From positions 1 through 50,558 of the forward strand of contig NZ_JARXAI010000078.1 in NCBI RefSeq assembly GCF_029865925.1: a stretch of DNA of 50,558 bases, in the 5' to 3' direction. The stretch comes from Sphingorhabdus sp. Its GTDB lineage: Bacteria > Pseudomonadota > Alphaproteobacteria > Sphingomonadales > Sphingomonadaceae. Below the pieces are notes generated by a model, which did not search any database, was not told the DNA's origin, and was given only the letters and a program-made list of their open reading frames with translations. Both the position numbers and the translations under genes were made by a program. Below, piece after piece: positions 17,033-26,186 of the stretch (within the stretch, counting starts at the first letter, position 1; every line of letters starts with the position of its first letter).

Positions 17033-18016
17033 TTAGGCCGGAGACAGGCATCCGTTTGCAAAAACAAAGCCGGCCGGCCTATCGTTTAGGAGCAAGGCTG
17101 GCCCGTCAAGGTCAACCCAAGACGCCGTCTGCGCCACCAAAAACGCCGGCTGGATGGCAAGGCTGGTCGACAGCATACATCCGACCATGACCTGCATCTT
17201 TGCGTTCTCAGCAGCCTTACGGAGCGCGAGGGCCTCGGTCAGACCGCCTGCCTTATCCAGCTTAATATTCACGCCCTGATATAGGCCGCGCAGTCGCGCA
17301 ACATCCGGCGCGATATGGCAGCTTTCATCGGCGAAAATGGGCAGCGGCGATGATATATCTGCAAGCGCGGCATCGCGTCCTGCGGGCAATGGCTGCTCGA
17401 TCATTGCAACGCCAAGATTTTTGAGCCCCTCAGCTTCAGCAGCGATATCTATTCCGCCCCAGCTTTCATTCGCATCGACGATGATTTGCGCGTTTGGAGC
17501 CCCTGCCCGAACCGCAGCCACACGGTCGCGGTCGGCTTCTCCGTTCAATTTGAGCTTGAGCAAGCCATAGCCTTTGTCCGCCGCGCTGCGGGCATCGGCA
17601 TGCATCGCCTCAGGCGCACCCAGAGATATGGTGAAGGCGGTTTGCAAAGGTAGCGGAGGTGTTGCCATGCCAACCAATGCCCAAAGCGCGACACCGGCTT
17701 GCTTGGCCTCCAAATCCCAAAGCGCACAATCCAACGCATTGCGGGCCGCGCCGGGTGGCAGGCGCGATTGCAACTGCGCGCGCGCAATTGAGACGGGGTG
17801 GCCCGCAAGTTCGTCACTGAAGCGCTCGACCTGCCCCAAGCATTTTTCGGCTGTTTCGCCTTGGTAGTAAATCGCGGTGCCTTCGCCATAACCGATGTGC
17901 GTGCCATCACTGACGGTGACGATTAACAGGTCGACACATTGCTTCGCCCCGCGCGCGATGGTGAAATGGCCATCCACCGGCCAGCGTTCGATAGTGGCTG
18001 TAATATACAAGGTCAT
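17033..18016 (-). CDS. L-Ala-D/L-Glu dipeptide epimerase, enolase superfamily
   Basis: The product has 327 residues. The enolase-superfamily barrel is clear: catalytic KxK pair (Lys154/Lys156 in LLKLKLN), metal ligands Asp181 (VDANES), Glu207 (MIEQPL) and Asp230 (FADES), and the second base Lys252/255 in NIKLDKAGG. This pattern (muconate lactonizing subgroup, AE epimerase) fits the enzyme that interconverts L-Ala-L-Glu and L-Ala-D-Glu in murein-peptide recycling. The start at 18016 (MTLYITATIERW) is chosen since the longer frame upstream has no similarity and runs towards the PHA depolymerase gene. Other specific dipeptides are possible substrates. Confidence 0.85.
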   Translation of the reverse strand: MTLYITATIERWPVDGHFTIARGAKQCVDLLIVTVSDGTHIGYGEGTAIYYQGETAEKCLGQVERFSDELAGHPVSIARAQLQSRLPPGAARNALDCALWDLEAKQAGVALWALVGMATPPLPLQTAFTISLGAPEAMHADARSAADKGYGLLKLKLNGEADRDRVAAVRAGAPNAQIIVDANESWGGIDIAAEAEGLKNLGVAMIEQPLPAGRDAALADISSPLPIFADESCHIAPDVARLRGLYQGVNIKLDKAGGLTEALALRKAAENAKMQVMVGCMLSTSLAIQPAFLVAQTASWVDLDGPALLLNDRPAGFVFANGCLSPA

Positions 18017-18092
18017 CGCCGAAAACCCGCAGAAATCGGTACTGCGCAAAACGCTATTAAGCAGGTGCAAATTGCGCAGGACATTTCGCCGC

Positions 18093-19325
18093 TCAATTGT
18101 GGCTGGATATCCAGTCTTCGACGACTGGCGCAATTGTTTCGCGCCATTTGCTGCCGTTGAAAATGCCATAATGGCCAACTTCAGGCGCCATATGATATTT
18201 CTTAAACGCCGCAGGCAAGCCAGTTGCGATGTTCAACGCTGCCTTAGTCTGCCCCAGGCCGCTGATATCATCACGCTCACCCTCAATCGCGAGCAAACCA
18301 ATATCGCTAATGGCGGCTGGATCAACTAGCTGACCGCGATAGTTGAATTCGCCCTTGGGCAACAAATGGCGTTGGAACACGGTATCAACGGTTTGCAGAT
18401 AGAATTCCGCCGTCATGTCGCACACTGCGCGATATTCGTTGTAAAATTCCTTTTGCCGATCCGCACTTTCGCCGTCGCCTTTGACAAGGTCGGAGAACAT
18501 GGACCAATGGCTCATCATGTGGTTGCCTAAGTTCATCGACATGAATCCCGAAAGCTGCAGAAACCCCGGGTACACACGGCGGCCTGAACCCTTGTAATAT
18601 GACGGGACAGTCGCAATCACATTTTGCACGAACCATGCATGTGGCCGCTGCGTTGCGTGGTTGTTCACCGCGGTCGGCGCTTCGCGCGTATCGATTGGAC
18701 CACCCATCATGGTCAATGTGCGCGGACGCAGCGGGTGCTGCTTTGCGGCCATAAAGGCTGCGGCTGCGTAGGCAGGAACAGATGGCTGGCAGACCGCAAG
18801 CATGTGCGCACCGCGACCGCCTGCATCGGGGCCGAGAAATTCGAGCCACTCAATGAGATAGTCAATGTAGGTTTCAAGGTCGAAGCCACCACCCGTCAAC
18901 GGTACTTCGCGGGCGTCTTTCCAGTCGGTAATGTAGACATCATGCGTGATCATCATCCGTTCGACTGTGCCGCGCAAAAGCGTTGCAAAATGCCCGGACA
19001 TCGGTGCGCAGATGAGCAGCCGTGGCTTTTCGCTGCTGCCTTCGTAGACGAAACGCTTCAACTGGCCGAATGGCTTGCGGGCTGCATTTTCTTCTTGAAC
19101 CACCAAGGTCTTGCCGTCGATTATAACTTCATTCAATCCGAACGCTGGCTTTCCGCGCGGTAGAACGGAGTGCGCAAAAACCTCAAGCGCAGAAGCGGCC
19201 ACAGGTGCCATGCCGCCGTAATTGAAAGGCGAAGGAAGCGTATTAAGCCATTCTGCCTGTTTTTGCGCAACCCAGCCTGCGCCGGCAAGCCAGCCACGTT
19301 GAAGGTCGTATCCAGTATACAGCAT
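18093..19325 (-). CDS. phaZ: Intracellular polyhydroxyalkanoate depolymerase
   Basis: The product has 410 residues. It breaks down stored PHB granules to hydroxybutyrate monomers. The lipase-box variant with cysteine, AVCQPSVPA (Cys179), is the hallmark of the intracellular PhaZ family, where Cys, Asp and His form the catalytic triad; Asp in EGERDDIS and His in EVGHYGIFNG fit the acid and base. The N-terminus MLYTGYDLQRG is the typical start of this family, so the ATG at 19325 is preferred over an upstream ATG that adds 21 unrelated residues. A TGC-containing palindrome lies 69 bases upstream. Confidence 0.92.
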   Translation of the reverse strand: MLYTGYDLQRGWLAGAGWVAQKQAEWLNTLPSPFNYGGMAPVAASALEVFAHSVLPRGKPAFGLNEVIIDGKTLVVQEENAARKPFGQLKRFVYEGSSEKPRLLICAPMSGHFATLLRGTVERMMITHDVYITDWKDAREVPLTGGGFDLETYIDYLIEWLEFLGPDAGGRGAHMLAVCQPSVPAYAAAAFMAAKQHPLRPRTLTMMGGPIDTREAPTAVNNHATQRPHAWFVQNVIATVPSYYKGSGRRVYPGFLQLSGFMSMNLGNHMMSHWSMFSDLVKGDGESADRQKEFYNEYRAVCDMTAEFYLQTVDTVFQRHLLPKGEFNYRGQLVDPAAISDIGLLAIEGERDDISGLGQTKAALNIATGLPAAFKKYHMAPEVGHYGIFNGSKWRETIAPVVEDWISSHN

Positions 19326-19393
19326 ATTGAGGCCTTTAAATATTCGAGCCGGCGAAATGAATTCGCGATTGCTAGCTGCTTTACGCATTTATT

Positions 19394-19404
19394 GTGCATT
19401 GCAC
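19394..19404. promoter_or_regulatory. PhaR-like TGC palindrome upstream of phaZ
   Basis: GTGCA-T-TGCAC (11 bases) contains TGC-N3-GCA, the kind of symmetric core reported for PhaR binding sites near phasin and PHA genes in Alphaproteobacteria. It lies 69 bases before the phaZ ATG and 69 bases before the divergent ABC transporter. Function is inferred only from the motif and position. Confidence 0.35.
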
Positions 19405-19472
19405 CATAAGAAAAGCATTTACCCGATCCATGGCGGATTGTTACTGCATCTGCGCACTGCTAGGCGAGGCCA

Positions 19473-21278
19473 ATGACAATCGAAACTACCGACGCGCCAA
19501 CCCTCAACGCATCCGAAACAGCGGAAACCATTGCGGCAAAGCCAAAACCCAATTTCGGCAGTTTGCGGATGATCGGGCATTTCACGATTAAATATCCGCG
19601 CCAGATTAGCTATGCCCTTTTGGCTCTTGTTGCGGCTGCGTCCTCAACGCTTGCGATTCCCTATGGCTTGCGCCTCATTATCGATGAAGGCTTTGTCAAA
19701 AATGGCGGGGATCCAGCACCCTATTTCTATTTATTGCTAGGAATCGTCGTCATTATCGGCGTTTCAACGGCATTTCGGTTTTATTTCGTAAGTTGGTTAG
19801 GCGAACGCGTGGTGGGCGATATCCGCGTGGCCGTGCAGCAAAATTTGTTACGACTGGCCCCGCGTTTTTTCGAAGAAAACCGACCTGGCGAAATCGCTAG
19901 CCGGATGACGGCAGACACGGCGATTATCGAACAAATTGTAGGTACCACGGTGTCGGTGGCACTTCGGAATATTTTTATCGGTATAGGCGGCGTGACGTTA
20001 CTGTTCGGACTTGCGCCAAGCCTTACGATATGGCTGCTCGCGGGTATTCCGGTCGTCGTGCTGCCGATAGTATTTCTGGGACGACGGTTGGAAAAGGCGT
20101 CGCGTAATAGTCAGGATAATGTCGCGAGTGTTGGTACGATCATTTCAGAAGCGCTTGCGGCGATCAAAATTGTTCAAGCCTTTGGGCAAGAAAACCGCGA
20201 AGGCGTAAGATTTTCTGACGCCGTTGAACGCACATTTGTGGCTGCCAAAAAGCGCATTCGGTTGAGGGCATTTCTAACCGCTTTGGTAATGGCTTTGATA
20301 TTTGGCGGCATCACCTTGCTCGTTTGGGAAGGTACCGACCAAGTGAAAGAAGGCGTCATATCGTCGGGCACGTTGTTCGCGGTTGTCTTATATGGCGCGC
20401 TTGTCGCGGGTTCATTTGGGGCGTTGACCGAAGTATATGGTGACTTGGTCCGTGCTTCGGGCGCGGCATCGCGGTTGGCCGAATTGCTGAATGAAGTTCC
20501 CGAGATTGCCCCCCCTGCTAACCCAGTTGTTATGCCGCCCGCGCGCGGGCAATTGGAATTCCAACATGTTCGCTTCCGCTATCCTACACGGCCCGAGGTC
20601 GCGGCACTTGACGATTTCAGCCTGAAAGTATCGCCCGGCGAAACCGTTGCTGTGGTGGGGCCGTCAGGTGCAGGCAAATCAACTCTATTCCAACTGGCGG
20701 AACGTTTTTACGACCCCGAAATCGGCACCGTGCGCATTGACGGTGTGGTACTGACCAGTGCAGACCCCGCAGAATTCCGCCAGCGGATATCGTTGGTTCC
20801 GCAGGATACTGTGCTGTTTGCAGCCTCAGCGCGCGACAATCTGCGCTACGGCCAATGGGATGCGAGCGACGACGCGATTTGGGCAGCGGCTGAAAAGGCC
20901 AATGCGGCAGGTTTCCTGCGTGAGCTTCCCGAAGGTCTGGAGACATATTTGGGCGAAGGCGGCGCGCGGCTCTCGGGTGGTCAGCGGCAGCGGCTTGCGA
21001 TTGCCCGCGCATTGCTGAGAGACTCTCCTATTTTGTTGCTTGATGAGGCGACAAGCGCACTGGACGCAGAAAGCGAAAAACTGGTTCAGGATGCTCTCGA
21101 GCGCTTGATGGTCGGTCGCACCACAATTGTCATTGCGCACAGGCTCGCGACCGTTCGCTCCGCTGACCGGATTATCGTCATGGATCAGGGGAGGATTGTC
21201 GAAGAAGGCGACCATGCAACGCTAAGCGCGGCAGGCGGCTTGTACGCCCGCCTCGCTAGTCTTCAATTTGACGCTTAA
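19473..21278 (+). CDS. ABC transporter, fused membrane and ATP-binding domains (half-size exporter)
   Basis: The product has 601 residues. Residues about 30-320 form the six-helix ABC exporter membrane domain. The ATPase domain holds Walker A GPSGAGKST (Lys402), signature LSGGQRQR, Walker B ILLLDEATSALD and the H-loop IVIAHRL. It works as a homodimer in the inner membrane, MsbA-like, moving lipids or drugs out. The substrate cannot be named. A GGCGAGG stretch precedes the ATG. It is divergent from phaZ; the following small gene is on the opposite strand. Confidence 0.93.
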   Translation: MTIETTDAPTLNASETAETIAAKPKPNFGSLRMIGHFTIKYPRQISYALLALVAAASSTLAIPYGLRLIIDEGFVKNGGDPAPYFYLLLGIVVIIGVSTAFRFYFVSWLGERVVGDIRVAVQQNLLRLAPRFFEENRPGEIASRMTADTAIIEQIVGTTVSVALRNIFIGIGGVTLLFGLAPSLTIWLLAGIPVVVLPIVFLGRRLEKASRNSQDNVASVGTIISEALAAIKIVQAFGQENREGVRFSDAVERTFVAAKKRIRLRAFLTALVMALIFGGITLLVWEGTDQVKEGVISSGTLFAVVLYGALVAGSFGALTEVYGDLVRASGAASRLAELLNEVPEIAPPANPVVMPPARGQLEFQHVRFRYPTRPEVAALDDFSLKVSPGETVAVVGPSGAGKSTLFQLAERFYDPEIGTVRIDGVVLTSADPAEFRQRISLVPQDTVLFAASARDNLRYGQWDASDDAIWAAAEKANAAGFLRELPEGLETYLGEGGARLSGGQRQRLAIARALLRDSPILLLDEATSALDAESEKLVQDALERLMVGRTTIVIAHRLATVRSADRIIVMDQGRIVEEGDHATLSAAGGLYARLASLQFDA

Positions 21279-21400
21279 AAGGGCGACTGCAAGCGCTCAC
21301 GCATTGCATGACCAGGGTCCGTTGAGTAGCTGGGGGCTCCTTCTCAGAAATTTCGCCTGCACGCAGCGCCTTCCGATTTAGTAACCACGCAGCCAGCGGC

Positions 21401-21598
21401 CTAAGCAAGAATGTCGGGCACCAACTGGTCTTCAAGGCTCATGATGCGGTCTTTCAATATCAGTTTTTTCTTTTTAAGTCGGGCGATCTGAAGTTGGTCG
21501 ACCAAGGTTTGCGCAGTGAGTGCCCGGATGGCATCGTCGAGATCCCGGTGTTCAATCTTCAATTGTTCAAGCTGCTGAAGATAACCGTCATCGTTCAT
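21401..21598 (-). CDS. YdcH (DUF465) family small coiled-coil protein
   Basis: The product has 65 residues, MNDDGYLQQLEQLKIEHRDL, then a repeated Leu/Ile heptad and a very basic LKKKKLILKDRI segment. This matches the short YdcH/DUF465 proteins, which are abundant in Alphaproteobacteria and have no proven function. The start at 21598 gives family length; a longer in-frame start at 21718 adds 40 residues of no recognised type and is not favoured, although no strong ribosome binding site is visible for either. It is divergent from the second DUF465 gene at 21769. Confidence 0.75.
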   Translation of the reverse strand: MNDDGYLQQLEQLKIEHRDLDDAIRALTAQTLVDQLQIARLKKKKLILKDRIMSLEDQLVPDILA

Positions 21599-21768
21599 GC
21601 GCCATACTAAACAGAGTGCAGCAAACAAGTCATCGTTAAAAAACGGGTAGTTTGGCGAGAGTTGGTTTTGTAGCGGGCCAGAACGATCATTTTGGGCAAG
21701 ACTCGTGTTTGGTTTCATGATTTACTCGTTCCTGCAGATTGCCGATTCTCATACCGAAGGAGAATGAT

Positions 21769-21939
21769 GTGAATAATAATCATCTGTCCGCGCTTCGTAA
21801 CAAGCATGCCGCACTCGAACAAAAACTAGAGCGTGAAGAGAGCAGACCGTCTCCCGACAGCAAAATTATTCTCAATCTGAAAAAGCAGAAATTACATCTT
21901 AAAGATGTGCTTATGCATGATTCTGCCTTAACTGGCTGA
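21769..21939 (+). CDS. Second YdcH (DUF465) family small protein
   Basis: The product has 56 residues, (GTG)NNNHLSALRNKHAALEQKLEREE, followed by KIILNLKKQKLHLKDVL, a clear short DUF465 coiled coil. The GTG at 21769 is chosen because AAGGAG lies six bases upstream; ATG codons in the same stretch are followed immediately by a stop. It sits head to head with the other DUF465 gene, so the two share a 170-base control region. No function is known for this family. Confidence 0.75.
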   Translation: MNNNHLSALRNKHAALEQKLEREESRPSPDSKIILNLKKQKLHLKDVLMHDSALTG

Positions 21940-21998
21940 CTACGAATAATTTCATGCAGGGTATCGCTTGCCTTTAAGGTCTCTGCTAAGTGCAGCTT

Positions 21999-24263
21999 AT
22001 GGAAAGCGCTACCCGTTCTGCCCGTAACATCCTGACTGGTCTTCACGAGGTGATGGCCTCAAAGAACCATGCACAGGGAAAGCTGAACCATGTCGTCAAT
22101 ATTATTGGTGAGGCGCTCTCTAGCGAGGTATGTTCGATTTATTTGTTGCGGGATGGCGCGCTTGAGTTGTTCGCTACGCGCGGGCTCAATCAAGCAGCCG
22201 TTCACATTACCCGTTTGGGGCTGGGCGAAGGTCTTGTCGGCACTATTGCCGAAAATGTCGAAACGCTAAACCTTGATGAAGCGGCGGCACATCCCAATTT
22301 TCGGTATGTGCCCGAAACCGGCGAAGAGCGTTTTCACAGCTTTGCAGGTGTCCCAATTGTCCGTTCCGAAAGTGCGGTGGGCGTGCTCGCGGTTCAACAT
22401 GTCGAGCCGCGCAAATATGAGGAAATCGAAATTGAGGCGTTGCAGACCGTCGCAATGGTCCTGTCTGAGCTGATCGCAAATGCTGACTTAATTGACGAAC
22501 CAAGCGCACGTGGCGGCAACGAGACTGGTACCGTTAGTCTCACTGGCCTGCCACTTGTTAAGGGCGCAGCCGCTGGCGTTGCGATTTTCCATCAGCCCAA
22601 TGTGCGCATTGAACACACCGTTGCCGAAGACATTGAGGCAGAGCGGCAGCGCGTATATTCAGCCTTTGACAAAATGCGTGAACAAATTGACCGCATTGCG
22701 AGCCAAATTGATTTCGGGACGGGTGGCGAGCATGAAGAGGTCATCGCTACGTACAAGATGTTTGCGTATGACGAGGGCTGGAGCCGCCGGATTAACGAGG
22801 CAATCGACAGTGGCCTAACTGCCGAAGCAGCCATTGAACGCGTTCAGCAACGCACCCGCATGCGCATGCGTCAGATTGATGATCCGCTGCTTGCGGATCG
22901 CATGCATGACCTAGAGGATCTTTCCAACAGATTGCTCCGCATCGTGTCTGGCCAGATGAGCACTGCGGCGCAGCTTGGTTTGAAAAGAGACTCGATCCTG
23001 ATTGCGCGCAATCTGGGGCCAGCAGAATTGCTCGAATATGACAAACGGCGGCTGCGCGGGGTGGTTCTCGAAGAAGGCTCACTCACGGCCCATGTGGTAA
23101 TCGTTGCCCGGGCAATGGGCATTCCTGTTCTTGGCCGAGTGCGAGGCATTCGCCATAAAGTGCGCGACGGCGACATGCTTTTGCTGAACGCGGATGACAA
23201 AAGCGTAATTGTACGACCATCTTCTGCTGCCGAAGAGATTTTCCAGCACGACCTGATTGATCGGCAAAAGAAAAAAGCGCGTTATGCTTCGATGCGGGAC
23301 GCGGCATCGGTCACCACCGACGGCGTGCAGGTTACTTTAATGATCAACGCTGGCTTACGCGATGACATGGCAGCTTTGGCGACAACGGGGGCCGAAGGCG
23401 TTGGCTTGTTTAGGACAGAGTTCCAGTTCCTGATCTCCGCCACGCTGCCCCAACGTGAACGACAGCAGCGTTTCTATCGCGATGTGTTGGACGCGGCTGG
23501 CGACAAACCCGTTATTTTTCGCACACTGGATATCGGCGGCGACAAGGTGCTGCCGTATCTTAAAGATGAGGCGAGCGAAGAGGAAAATCCGGCGCTTGGC
23601 TGGCGCGCGCTGCGCCTGTCGCTTGATCACGCCGGTTTAATGAAGGCACAGGCACGCGCCTTGATCGAGGCCGCAGCTGGTCGCACACTGAATGTCATGT
23701 TTCCAATGGTGTCCGAACCTTGGGAATTCGATGCGGCTAAGGCTATTTTCGATGGACAGATTGCGTTTCTAAGCAAACAAAAGAAACTGTTGCCCAACAA
23801 AATCCGATACGGCGCAATGCTTGAAGTGCCGGCGCTGGCGGAGACTTTGGATATCTTGCTGCCGAAGATCAACTTTCTGTCGATTGGCACAAATGATCTA
23901 ACCCAGTTTCTGTTTGCCGCAGATCGCGCCGATCCCCGATTGGCCGAACGTTATGATTGGTTGAGCCCTGCTATTCTGCGTTTTATCCGACGGGTCGTCA
24001 AAGCGACGGAGGGCCATGACGTTGATGTCGCCGTATGCGGGGAAATGGGCGGGCGAACACTTGAGGCACTTGCCCTAATCGGGGTTGGTATTCATCGTTT
24101 GTCGATCACGCCTGCTGCGGTTGGCCCAATCAAAGCAATGATACGCTCTACCAACCATTCGGACATTCGGGCGAAGATGGACGATTTGCTGAATGCTCCC
24201 ACCGAAAACCTGCGCGAATCGCTAGCAGCTTGGGCAAATAGTCAAGGTATTGAAATAGGCTGA
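21999..24263 (+). CDS. ptsP: Phosphoenolpyruvate-protein phosphotransferase PtsP (EI-Ntr)
   Basis: The product has 754 residues. An N-terminal GAF domain (about 15-160) is followed by the enzyme I phosphohistidine domain with His365 in EEGSLTAHVVIVARAMGIPVLG, and the PEP-binding barrel with EGVGLFRTEFQFL and the Cys in AVCGEMGG. This is the first enzyme of the nitrogen-related PTS, which takes phosphate from PEP to NPr and regulates potassium, carbon and stress responses. A GTG at 21990 in the same frame is an alternative start; neither has a strong ribosome binding site. Upstream neighbours are the DUF465 genes. Confidence 0.92.
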   Translation: MESATRSARNILTGLHEVMASKNHAQGKLNHVVNIIGEALSSEVCSIYLLRDGALELFATRGLNQAAVHITRLGLGEGLVGTIAENVETLNLDEAAAHPNFRYVPETGEERFHSFAGVPIVRSESAVGVLAVQHVEPRKYEEIEIEALQTVAMVLSELIANADLIDEPSARGGNETGTVSLTGLPLVKGAAAGVAIFHQPNVRIEHTVAEDIEAERQRVYSAFDKMREQIDRIASQIDFGTGGEHEEVIATYKMFAYDEGWSRRINEAIDSGLTAEAAIERVQQRTRMRMRQIDDPLLADRMHDLEDLSNRLLRIVSGQMSTAAQLGLKRDSILIARNLGPAELLEYDKRRLRGVVLEEGSLTAHVVIVARAMGIPVLGRVRGIRHKVRDGDMLLLNADDKSVIVRPSSAAEEIFQHDLIDRQKKKARYASMRDAASVTTDGVQVTLMINAGLRDDMAALATTGAEGVGLFRTEFQFLISATLPQRERQQRFYRDVLDAAGDKPVIFRTLDIGGDKVLPYLKDEASEEENPALGWRALRLSLDHAGLMKAQARALIEAAAGRTLNVMFPMVSEPWEFDAAKAIFDGQIAFLSKQKKLLPNKIRYGAMLEVPALAETLDILLPKINFLSIGTNDLTQFLFAADRADPRLAERYDWLSPAILRFIRRVVKATEGHDVDVAVCGEMGGRTLEALALIGVGIHRLSITPAAVGPIKAMIRSTNHSDIRAKMDDLLNAPTENLRESLAAWANSQGIEIG

Positions 24264-24301
24264 ACCAATTGATTTTGAATGATGAGTTTCCGCAATCAAC
24301 G

Positions 24302-24329
24302 TTGACATTATGCGCAGGATGCCCATTAT
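24302..24329 (+). promoter_or_regulatory. Candidate sigma-70 promoter for rodZ
   Basis: TTGACA (24302-24307), a 16-base spacer and CATTAT (24324-24329, four of six matches to TATAAT) precede the rodZ start by about 35 bases. The -35 is perfect; the -10 is only fair. Confidence 0.35.
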
Positions 24330-24364
24330 CTGCATGACTGCGGGCAAAGGTGGGGAATTAGGTC

Positions 24365-25150
24365 GTGGAGAATGCAGTAGACGAAATCCCCCCTGTCGAA
24401 GCTGTTCCAAAAACGGTCGGCGAACTCCTTAAGTCTGCCCGCGAACAGTTAGGCATGACCCTTTCCAGCGTTGCGGCAAAGACGCGTGTGCCCATGCGTC
24501 ATTTGGAGTCTATTGAACAATCTCAATTCGGCGCGCTGCCCGGTCAAACATATACAATTGGTTTCGTGCGGTCATATGCCCGCGCCGTGGACCTTGACGA
24601 GATCGCGACAGTCAACGCCTTGCGCGCCGAATTGTCCCGCAGCGGGCATCAGGGGTATCAAGCGCCACTTCAAAATTACGAACCGGCGGACCCTGCACGC
24701 GTCCCATCCAAAACATTAGCATGGACTGCCGCTGCAATTGCGGCCGTTGTTCTGGCTGCTTATCTGGTATTCAGAAGCGCGACCTTAACGCAGGCTGTGA
24801 CTGCGCCTCAGCCGGTCGCGCGGCAAACCGTGGCTCAGCCGAAGCCTGCGGGGACCAGCCGCAACGGCGCTGTGGTTTTGACCGCGACAGGAAATGTGTG
24901 GGTTAAAATCTACGATGCAGACCAAACTCGGCTTTTTGAAAAAGAAATGGTAAAAGGCGACAGTTTCACTGTTCCTCAGGATGCCAACAAGCCAATGATC
25001 GTGACGGGACGTCCGCAGCTGCTGGACATCACCGTTGGCGGGAAAGCAGTGCCGCAGCTTGGCGCACCCGATAAAACCATCGCCGACATTGGTATAAGTG
25101 CATACGATCTACTTGCCCGTGCATCAATCCCGGCCCCATCGGACCCCTGA
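24365..25150 (+). CDS. RodZ-like helix-turn-helix membrane protein (DUF4115)
   Basis: The product has 261 residues. An N-terminal Cro/C1-type HTH (about 17-80: VGELLKSAREQLGMTLSSVA...) is followed by one transmembrane helix (about 117-136) and a periplasmic DUF4115 domain (about 165-255). This is the RodZ organisation, a morphogenesis protein that connects the cytoskeletal MreB to the envelope. The start is GTG at 24365, with a GGGGAA stretch upstream. It precedes cpoB; the 127 bases between them hold the direct repeat ACTCCGAAA at 25171 and 25195 but nothing I can interpret. Confidence 0.83.
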   Translation: MENAVDEIPPVEAVPKTVGELLKSAREQLGMTLSSVAAKTRVPMRHLESIEQSQFGALPGQTYTIGFVRSYARAVDLDEIATVNALRAELSRSGHQGYQAPLQNYEPADPARVPSKTLAWTAAAIAAVVLAAYLVFRSATLTQAVTAPQPVARQTVAQPKPAGTSRNGAVVLTATGNVWVKIYDADQTRLFEKEMVKGDSFTVPQDANKPMIVTGRPQLLDITVGGKAVPQLGAPDKTIADIGISAYDLLARASIPAPSDP

Positions 25151-25277
25151 ATTTAGTCGTAGAAGCCAAAACTCCGAAAAATTTGAAGTTGGTTACTCCG
25201 AAATTAAGCGATGGGCCTTTATTGCAGAGTTCCAGTAAGCTATCAGGTACTGATGTTTGGTAAATGGAAGTAACACA

Positions 25278-26186
25278 ATGAATTATCGGTTCGCCATCAT
25301 CAGCAGCGTAACATTGGCACTCAGCACGCCTATATTTGCGCAAGACGCAAACATCGATGGGCGCGTCGGCAAGCTCGAGAAAGAAATGCGCGCTGTGCAG
25401 CGTCAGGTCTTCCCAAATGGCGCCGGTAAATTTGTCGAGCCTGAAATCCCTTCGCAAACTGCACCCGCGCCAACCACAAGTTCCACAAGCGCCACTGCTG
25501 ATTTAACTGCACGGGTCGACGCACTTGAGGCACAACTAGCAACCTTGACCGGGCAAGTAGAGTTGCAAGGCAATGGTATGCGTGGACTTGAGAGCAGGTT
25601 GAAAGCTATCGAAACGCAATTGGCAGCGCAAGCAGCACCGGCTGAAGCCGTTGTGCCCGTGACTGCGCCAGCCCCTGCCGTCGTCACGCTACCAAAACCC
25701 AAGCCAGTTGTTGCAACGGGCAGACCCGCTTTGACCGCTAAGCCAAATCCAGCGCGCATCGCTGCGGTTGCTGCCGTAGAACGCCCCGCCACAGGCGATG
25801 TGTTCGAGGACGGCTACACCTATGGATACAGATTGTGGGAAGCCAAATTCTATCCTGAATCGCAAGCGACCCTGGAAGAAACATTAACCAAATTTCCGAA
25901 ACACAAGCGCGCCAGCTATGCGCGCAATTTGTTAGGGCGGGCATGGTTGGATGACAAAAAACCGGCGACTGCTGTCAAGGTATTCTACGACAATTACAAG
26001 ACCGAGCCACGCGGCGACCGCGCACCCGACAGTCTGTTTTTCCTTGGCTCTGCGTTGACGGATCTCGGCAAAACAGCCGAAGCCTGTGAAGCCTTTGGCG
26101 AACTGGAAAGGGCTTATCCTGATGCTGTCACCAGTCGGCTGGTAGAACGCATCGCGGCGGGCAAAACACGGGCGAAGTGCAAGTAA
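25278..26186 (+). CDS. cpoB: Tol-Pal-associated protein CpoB/YbgF-like
   Basis: The product has 302 residues. A signal peptide (about 1-22, ending FAQ), a short coiled coil (ANIDGRVGKLEKEMRAVQRQ), an Ala/Pro-rich linker and a C-terminal TPR region (about 185-302) are visible. CpoB/YbgF in the periplasm works with the Tol-Pal system at the division site. The start at 25278 has GGAAG upstream and gives a proper signal peptide; the earlier in-frame start adds MVNGSNT, which is unlikely. The gene precedes tilS and ftsH, the order known for ybgF in Alphaproteobacteria, but the gene before it here is rodZ rather than pal. Confidence 0.8.
   Translation: MNYRFAIISSVTLALSTPIFAQDANIDGRVGKLEKEMRAVQRQVFPNGAGKFVEPEIPSQTAPAPTTSSTSATADLTARVDALEAQLATLTGQVELQGNGMRGLESRLKAIETQLAAQAAPAEAVVPVTAPAPAVVTLPKPKPVVATGRPALTAKPNPARIAAVAAVERPATGDVFEDGYTYGYRLWEAKFYPESQATLEETLTKFPKHKRASYARNLLGRAWLDDKKPATAVKVFYDNYKTEPRGDRAPDSLFFLGSALTDLGKTAEACEAFGELERAYPDAVTSRLVERIAAGKTRAKCK

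Noticed and set aside
25171-25203. Direct repeat ACTCCGAAA, two copies 24 bases apart, before cpoB.
   Set aside because: Only two copies, no symmetry, no known binding protein; chance is likely.
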